Assembly (NCBI GenBank): GCA_019747165.1
Contig: JAIERC010000056.1
Location: 1-6,023 of the forward strand
Origin: Sphingomonas sp.
Lineage (GTDB): Bacteria; Pseudomonadota; Alphaproteobacteria; Sphingomonadales; Sphingomonadaceae
DNA: 6,023 nucleotides
Direction of reading: 5' to 3'
The position numbers and the translations under genes were made by a program. Shown one piece after another: positions 1 through 4,170 of the stretch; within the stretch, counting starts at the first letter, position 1; every line of letters starts with the position of its first letter. Under the pieces are notes generated by a model. That model saw only the letters and a list, made by a program, of their open reading frames with translations. It was not told the DNA's origin and did no database searches.

Positions 1-925
1 CATAGGGGAAGCTTGGCGGCTGGAGGAAGACCGATGTCGCACCGGGATCGAGCGGCACCCGGTTCGCGCCGACCCAAGTATAGCCGGTCACGAGCCGCTT
101 GGCGTCTGCTGCGGGGACGGTGAAGAAGGTTGAGTTCATCTTGAGCGGCGTGAAAATGCGCTTCTGCAGGAAGGTATCGAACGGCATGCCGCTCGCCTTC
201 TCGATCACCGCGCCCATCACGTCGAGGCCGATCGAATAGCTCCATTTGGTGCCGGGATCGGCAATCAGCGGCAGACCAGCGACGCGATTGGCGAATTCCT
301 GCAGCGTCTTGGGGCGGACAAGCCGCATTTGGGCTTCAACCTGGGCGTTGGCCGTAAAGGGAGTGATGCCCTGACGTTCATATTCCTTCAGCAACGGGCC
401 GGTGGTGATGATCGTGTACCCAAGCCCTGCCGTGTGCGTCAGCAGATGGCGGATCGTGATTGGCCGCGTGGCCGGCCGCGCGGTCAAATCCTTCGTCGGA
501 TCGACGAGTACGGTCATGTTCTTAAAGGCCGGGATGAAATCCGACACGGGCTGGTCGAGCTTCATCTTGCCTTCTTCGATCAGCATCATCGCCGCCATCG
601 CGGTGATCGGCTTGGTCATCGAATAAACGCGCCAAAGCGAATCGGCATCGGCCTTGGCAGCGCCTTCGTCGGCGGCGATTTTGCCCGCGGCGAGCACGGT
701 TGGCGCGCCATCACCTTGTCCAACAACCGCGACGATTCCGGGCGTCTTGTCGGTGGCTGGATAGCTATCAATCAGCGCAGCGGCTTGGGTAAGGGGCGCC
801 TTTTCCATCGCCATCGGCACAGGCTGGCGCTGCGCCTGACCGGCAAATGCGACCCCGGCCGATAGGGCGAGCAACGCGCTACCCAAAGCTAGCGTCTGAA
901 TTTTGGTGGCCATGTGCGTCTTCAT
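1..925 (-). CDS. Secreted serine hydrolase of the beta-lactamase/class C (EstB-like) family, 3' partial
   Basis: The minus-strand frame is open from 925 to the left edge: 308 codons without a stop, so the C-terminus is missing. Residues 1-28 form a Sec signal peptide (K2, K8, hydrophobic core, AFA|G cleavage). The class C/penicillin-binding-like fold is shown by the nucleophile motif SMTK (Ser102, Lys105) inside WRVYSMTKPITAMAAMMLIE, the conserved RHLLTHTAGLG segment, and WSYS with the likely catalytic Tyr230 in SYSIGLDVMGAVIEKASG. These enzymes act through an acyl-serine as esterases, beta-lactamases or D-amino-acid peptidases; the substrate cannot be read from sequence. The usual length is about 400-430 residues, so roughly a quarter is outside the window. 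The start is ambiguous: ATG at 925 lies 4 nt after the mutY stop but directly abuts GAGAGG, while the in-frame ATG at 913 lies 12 nt from it. Either keeps the signal peptide. It is probably cotranscribed with mutY. The family is clear; the role is unknown. Confidence 0.9.
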   Translation of the reverse strand, partial: MKTHMATKIQTLALGSALLALSAGVAFAGQAQRQPVPMAMEKAPLTQAAALIDSYPATDKTPGIVAVVGQGDGAPTVLAAGKIAADEGAAKADADSLWRVYSMTKPITAMAAMMLIEEGKMKLDQPVSDFIPAFKNMTVLVDPTKDLTARPATRPITIRHLLTHTAGLGYTIITTGPLLKEYERQGITPFTANAQVEAQMRLVRPKTLQEFANRVAGLPLIADPGTKWSYSIGLDVMGAVIEKASGMPFDTFLQKRIFTPLKMNSTFFTVPAADAKRLVTGYTWVGANRVPLDPGATSVFLQPPSFPY

Positions 926-929
926 CCTC

Positions 930-2018
930 TCAATGTCCCAAACGGGGTCCCAGCCGGGCCGCTTTGGCGAACACGGTTGGCAGGCCCGCCGAATCGAGCG
1001 ACGTAATCGCCCACCATTCGCCGACTGCTGGTGGTGAATGCCCCTCAGCGCGGCCAACCGCAAGGGCGAGTTCAAGGGTAAAGTGCGTAAAGACGTGACT
1101 GACGCGATCGGGCGCGATTTGCCAATCAATTGCGGCATCTGGCGCGCCTTCAAGTCCAGGCGCTGTGTCTGTCCAAGGACCCGTCGGCAGGGCGCGCATG
1201 CCGCCCAACAACCCCTTATCTGGCCGGCGAACCAACAGGACCTTTCCCGCTTGTTCGAGCCAGAAAACCGTGCCGTAGCGCTGCGGTTTGGCCGATTTGC
1301 GCGGTTTGACGGGAAAGGCGGTAGGTGTGCCCGCTGCGGCTGCCTTGCAGACCGGGCGTAGCGGGCAAAGCAAGCATTGGGTCGCGCGTGGACCGCAGAG
1401 GCTCGATCCCAGATCCATCATCGCCTGGGCAAAATCGCCCGCGCGCGTCATTGGCGTGATCTGGTCGGCGAGCGAGCGAATCATCGGCTTGGCAGCCGGC
1501 AGCGGCGTGTCGATAGCAAATAGTCGAGCAACGACGCGTTCGACGTTGCCGTCAATCACCACAGCGCGCTTGCCAAAGGCGATCGCGGCAATGGCGGCAG
1601 CGCTATAGGCACCAATCCCCGGCAGCGCCCGCAACGCTTCTTCTTCGGACGGGAAAACGCCGTCATGCGCAGCCACCACCTGGCGCGCACAAGCCAATAA
1701 ATTGCGGGCGCGCGCATAATAGCCCAGCCCCGCCCAGGCGCCCATCAGATCAGCATCATCGGTGACAGCAAGGGCGGCGACCGTTGGCCAGCGAGCAATA
1801 AACTCGGCAAAGCGCGGGCGCACTGTCGCCACGGTTGTTTGCTGCAGCATGATTTCAGAAAGCCAGACGCGATAAGGATCAGCGGGCTCGCCCGGCTTGT
1901 GCCGCCACGGTAGATCGCGGGCATGGGCATCATACCAATTGAGCAGCCACTGGCTGTACCGCGCGTCGCCCGGTTCGGCGGGCAGCATGGATTCCTGATC
2001 GAGGGCCTTGGCGTTCAC
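930..2018 (-). CDS. mutY: A/G-specific adenine glycosylase MutY
   Basis: This is a cytoplasmic base-excision repair glycosylase that removes adenine mispaired with 8-oxoguanine. Numbering is from the GTG at 2018 (362 aa). The sequence shows WLSEIMLQQTTVATV with the catalytic Glu55, the helix-hairpin-helix LPGIGAYSAAAI (about 132-143), and VIDGNVERV with the catalytic Asp156. The [4Fe-4S] ligands are Cys208, 215, 218 and 224 in the exact C-x6-C-x2-C-x5-C spacing. A C-terminal Nudix-like 8-oxoG recognition domain spans about 245-362 and includes LLGGMRALP and VSHVFTHFTLEL. These features separate it from EndoIII, which has no C-terminal domain. The length is typical. The in-frame ATG at 1988 (352 aa) has a better ribosome site: AGGA at 1996-1993, 4 nt upstream. 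The GTG has none, and the ten extra residues are not conserved-looking, so I prefer 1988. It diverges from the dciA-like gene and is followed at 4 nt by the serine hydrolase. Confidence 0.97.
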   Translation of the reverse strand: MNAKALDQESMLPAEPGDARYSQWLLNWYDAHARDLPWRHKPGEPADPYRVWLSEIMLQQTTVATVRPRFAEFIARWPTVAALAVTDDADLMGAWAGLGYYARARNLLACARQVVAAHDGVFPSEEEALRALPGIGAYSAAAIAAIAFGKRAVVIDGNVERVVARLFAIDTPLPAAKPMIRSLADQITPMTRAGDFAQAMMDLGSSLCGPRATQCLLCPLRPVCKAAAAGTPTAFPVKPRKSAKPQRYGTVFWLEQAGKVLLVRRPDKGLLGGMRALPTGPWTDTAPGLEGAPDAAIDWQIAPDRVSHVFTHFTLELALAVGRAEGHSPPAVGEWWAITSLDSAGLPTVFAKAARLGPRLGH

Positions 2019-2044
2019 GCCGCCGCTATGGCATGGGAGTCGCC
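1989..2044. promoter_or_regulatory. Divergent mutY/dciA intergenic region with two GANTC sites
   Basis: With the preferred starts (mutY ATG at 1988, dciA ATG at 2045) these 56 nt are the only space between two divergent units, so promoters for both probably lie here or in the adjoining 5' coding ends. I could not find a convincing -35/-10 pair on either strand. GANTC, the CcrM methylation target in alphaproteobacteria, occurs at 1990-1994 and 2037-2041. The second overlaps the dciA Shine-Dalgarno, and the first overlaps the mutY ribosome site. A small GGCG-TTCA-CGCC inverted repeat lies at 2010-2021. A regulatory role is inferred from position. Confidence 0.45.
2035..2039 (+). promoter_or_regulatory. 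Ribosome binding site that sets the dciA start at 2045
   Basis: GGGAG sits 5 nt before the ATG at 2045. The earlier in-frame ATG at 2033 would place this site inside the coding region and has no purine-rich stretch of its own, so the later start is the better choice. Confidence 0.65.
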
Positions 2045-2599
2045 ATGAGCAAAAGCGGCGTTCGCGCCCCCCGCCCCAAAAATGCCACGCCGATGGCAGA
2101 AGCCAAACGCGGCGGGCCTGCGCGCGCAGTCGCTGATCTGCTGCCTGATGTTGGCGGAGCGGCGTTCCGGCGATTCGGCTTTGTGCAAAGCGCGGTTGTC
2201 AGCCGTTGGGCGGAAATTGTCGGGCCGCGCTTTGCGGCGGTATCAGCACCCGAATCGATTAAATTTCCGCACGGTAAGCGCGCCGAAGGCACATTGGCCC
2301 TGGTTGTGCGTGGCGCGCATGGACCGATGATGCAGCATATTGCGCCCGAGATTATTGAGCGGGTGAATCGATTTTTTGGCTATGAAGCCATTGCCAAGGT
2401 TGCGATCCGCCAGGGTGATGTGCCCGCACCACCAAGCCGCAAACCACCACCCTCGATCAGACCAGTGCCGATTGAATTGGGCGATAGCCTACGGGCGATT
2501 GCCGATCCTGAGTTCAAGGCGGTGCTTGAGGCACTTGCCGCTGGCGTCGCTGCCACACGCGGCCCGCCGATTATTGAGACGCCGGAGCGTACTGAATGA
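2045..2599 (+). CDS. dciA: DUF721 / DciA-family protein, likely replicative helicase loader
   Basis: This is a 184-aa protein from the ATG at 2045 (188 aa if the ATG at 2033 is used). Residues about 25-122 match the DUF721 core: a basic N-terminus, then LLPDVGGAAFRRFGFVQ, the signature RWAEIVGPRFAAVSAP with its conserved Trp55, and the beta-rich stretch GTLALVVRGAHGPMMQHIAP ending in the NRFFGYEAIAKVAIRQ helix. A proline-rich linker (about 126-142) leads to a C-terminal amphipathic helix (about 145-170). DUF721 members, named DciA, load or recruit the DnaB helicase in bacteria that lack DnaC/DnaI; that role is family knowledge and is not visible as an active site here. The stop overlaps the next start as ATGA, pointing to translational coupling. 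Its place in one unit with smc fits a chromosome replication role. The family call is firm; the functional name is less so. Confidence 0.85.
   Translation: MSKSGVRAPRPKNATPMAEAKRGGPARAVADLLPDVGGAAFRRFGFVQSAVVSRWAEIVGPRFAAVSAPESIKFPHGKRAEGTLALVVRGAHGPMMQHIAPEIIERVNRFFGYEAIAKVAIRQGDVPAPPSRKPPPSIRPVPIELGDSLRAIADPEFKAVLEALAAGVAATRGPPIIETPERTE
2584..2587 (+). promoter_or_regulatory. Ribosome binding site for the first dsbA-like gene
   Basis: GGAG lies 8 nt upstream of the ATG at 2596, inside the last codons of dciA. It supports this start at the 4-nt ATGA overlap. Confidence 0.6.
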
Positions 2600-3345
2600 A
2601 CCGTCCGACCAGTGCGGCCTTTATCGCCGCGATTATTTTTGGAACTGCGGCTCATGCGGTGCCGCCGACCAAATCGTCCGCCAAGCCAACTGTAAGGGCT
2701 GCCGCAGCCACTGCCGCAAAGGTTCCCGATGCGCAGCGCGACTGGACCAAGGTCGCGACCAATACCCCGGCGGGCAATGTCATCCTCGGCAATCCGCGAG
2801 CCCGCGTAAAGGTGATCGAGTATCTGAGTTTCACCTGCTCGCACTGCGCCGCGTTTTCGGTGGAATCCGGTCCAGTGCTGAAGGAGCAGTTCATCCGATC
2901 GGGGTCGGTATCGATCGAATATCGCCCGATCGGGCGTGATTTGCCCGATCTTGGCGCCACGATCTTGGCGCGTTGTGCTGGCGGGCTTGGCTTTGCCAAT
3001 GCCGCCGAAGAGATTTTTGCCCGCCAGCCCGAATGGCTGTCGCTCGCGATGGGATTCATGGAGCGGGATGCGAAGCGTTTCGTGCTCGACACGCCCCTCG
3101 GCCAGATTCGCGCTGCGACACAGGCGAGTGGACTGATCGATTTAATGCTGGCGCGCGGCCTATCACGGGAGCGGATCGACGCCTGTTTTGCAGATAAGAA
3201 ACTGCTGGGGAGCATCCTGGCCAATGGCGATGCCGCGCGCAAAGTGATCACAGGCACGCCGGCGATCGTTATCAATGGGACGATGGTCAAAGAATTAACC
3301 TGGGCGGGCGTCGAGCCGTTGCTCCGCGCCGGGGGAGCCCGCTAA
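2596..3345 (+). CDS. Periplasmic DsbA-like thiol:disulfide oxidoreductase with CSHC active site
   Basis: This is a 249-aa exported thioredoxin-fold protein. Residues 1-21 form a Sec signal peptide with AHA|V cleavage, followed by an Ala/Lys/Pro-rich linker to about 48. The thioredoxin-like domain starts at about 50 with GNPRARVKVIEYLSFTCSHC; the redox pair is Cys81/Cys84, and the cis-Pro loop is GTPAIVING (Pro222). A helical insertion lies between them, as in DsbA. The dipeptide is Ser-His rather than the Pro-His of E. coli DsbA; His is kept. Cys127 and Cys197 form a possible second disulfide, as described for alphaproteobacterial DsbA proteins. The expected role is oxidation of secreted protein thiols in the periplasm, but reductase or isomerase activity cannot be excluded from sequence. 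It overlaps dciA by 4 nt and is followed by a paralogue at 3414. The DsbA-family call is strong. Confidence 0.92.
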   Translation: MNRPTSAAFIAAIIFGTAAHAVPPTKSSAKPTVRAAAATAAKVPDAQRDWTKVATNTPAGNVILGNPRARVKVIEYLSFTCSHCAAFSVESGPVLKEQFIRSGSVSIEYRPIGRDLPDLGATILARCAGGLGFANAAEEIFARQPEWLSLAMGFMERDAKRFVLDTPLGQIRAATQASGLIDLMLARGLSRERIDACFADKKLLGSILANGDAARKVITGTPAIVINGTMVKELTWAGVEPLLRAGGAR

Positions 3346-3358
3346 GATCAACCGATCA

Positions 3359-3391
3359 TGGCCGGGAGCAGCCCCATCTGCCCCACGGCCA
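3359..3391 (+). other. Hairpin between the two dsbA-like genes
   Basis: TGGCCG at 3359-3364 is perfectly complementary to CGGCCA at 3386-3391. Inside it, GG at 3365-3366 pairs with CC at 3383-3384 and GCAG at 3368-3371 pairs with CTGC at 3378-3381, around a 6-nt loop (CCCCAT). The whole stem has 12 base pairs with one bulged A and one A-C mismatch. No T-run follows, so it is not an intrinsic terminator. It ends 7 nt before the AAGGAG ribosome site of the downstream gene. It may tune mRNA stability, processing or translation; the role is inferred. Confidence 0.55.
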
Positions 3392-3398
3392 CATCACC

Positions 3399-3404
3399 AA
3401 GGAG
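3399..3404 (+). promoter_or_regulatory. Strong ribosome binding site for the lipoprotein dsbA-like gene
   Basis: AAGGAG lies 9 nt before the ATG at 3414 and is the best Shine-Dalgarno in the window. The overlapping GAGTC at 3402-3406 is a GANTC site. Confidence 0.75.
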
Positions 3405-3413
3405 TCTCGTCAA

Positions 3414-4151
3414 ATGAAGCTGCCCCTGATGCTTGCTGTTTTGCCCGCGCTGGCGCTTGCCGCCTGTAATAAGGATGATGCGGCCACCGTCTCTGCCCCG
3501 GTCAAAAACATCGCCGCCGCGCCCGCGCCGGCTGGCACCGCCTGGGTCGATGTGGTCGCACCGACACCGCAAGGTGGTATGCGGATGGGCAATCCCGACG
3601 CGCCGATCAAGCTGATCGAATATGGGGCCCGCACCTGCCCTACCTGCGCTCGCTTCGATGCGGAGGGATTGCCTGCGCTGAAATCGGGCATGATTGCGAG
3701 CGGCAAAGTCTCCTATGAGTTCCGCGATTTTCCGGTCCATGGCCCGCTTGATATCGGCCCGATCCTGCTTGGCCATTGTGTCGAGCCAGCCGCGTTTTTC
3801 CCGATGCTCGATGATATGATGCGCAATCAGCAGAAGCTGCTCGCCAAAGAACAGCAGGTGGCTGAGGCTGGACAGGCGCTGCAAGGCAAGCCGCCGACGG
3901 AGATTGCCCGCTATTTTGCGGAAAATCTCGGCTATGTTGATTTCGTCAAGCAGCGCGGCGTGCCGGAGAGCAAGGCCCTGGCTTGCCTCGCCGATCAAGC
4001 CGCCATTGCCCGCCTGGCTGCCAATCTCCAGCAAGCCGATACCGAATATAAGGTCAGTGGCACGCCGACTTTCATCGTCAACGGCAAGATTGCCGATGGC
4101 GTGCTTGATTGGAAGGGCCTCGAACGCACGCTCAGGGCTGCCGGCGCCTGA
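3414..4151 (+). CDS. Lipoprotein DsbA-like thiol oxidoreductase with CPTC active site
   Basis: This 245-aa protein begins with a short lipoprotein signal peptide and lipobox LAAC, so Cys18 would be lipidated; the +2 residue is Asn. An Ala/Pro-rich tether (about 23-55) leads to the thioredoxin-like domain GNPDAPIKLIEYGARTCPTC with redox Cys75/Cys78. The cis-Pro loop is GTPTFIVNG (Pro218). A helical insertion containing the charged, Gln-rich segment about 140-165 lies between. Cys122 and Cys191 match Cys127 and Cys197 of the upstream paralogue in spacing. The dipeptide is Pro-Thr, unlike the Pro-His of DsbA or Gly-Pro of thioredoxin, so its redox potential is hard to guess. It probably acts at the periplasmic face of the inner or outer membrane. 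It lies 68 nt after the first dsbA-like gene and 19 nt before smc. The family is clear; the direction of its redox reaction is not. Confidence 0.92.
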   Translation: MKLPLMLAVLPALALAACNKDDAATVSAPVKNIAAAPAPAGTAWVDVVAPTPQGGMRMGNPDAPIKLIEYGARTCPTCARFDAEGLPALKSGMIASGKVSYEFRDFPVHGPLDIGPILLGHCVEPAAFFPMLDDMMRNQQKLLAKEQQVAEAGQALQGKPPTEIARYFAENLGYVDFVKQRGVPESKALACLADQAAIARLAANLQQADTEYKVSGTPTFIVNGKIADGVLDWKGLERTLRAAGA

Positions 4152-4170
4152 CGACGGGGGCCACAGGTCG

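Noticed and set aside
329..865. Plus-strand open frame of 178 codons over the left end
   Set aside because: It is antisense to the serine hydrolase, whose catalytic motifs read without interruption on the minus strand.
1..925. Possible frameshift or pseudogene in the serine hydrolase
   Set aside because: Codon-by-codon reading from 925 to the left edge shows no stop or frame change and all visible motifs are in frame; it is only cut by the window.
1106..1123. 18-mer shared, with one mismatch, with 2928-2945 (GATCGGGCG-C/T-GATTTGCC)
   Set aside because: Both copies lie in unrelated coding frames, there is no third copy I could find, and the core is a GC-rich CGATCG word common in such genomes. 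Chance is most likely.
2008..2036. TTGGCG at 2008 as a -35 element for dciA
   Set aside because: At 17 nt spacing the would-be -10 (GCATGG) is poor and would overlap the ribosome site and start region.
3359..3400. Intergenic hairpin as an intrinsic terminator
   Set aside because: No T-run follows the stem; the sequence leads straight into a strong ribosome binding site.
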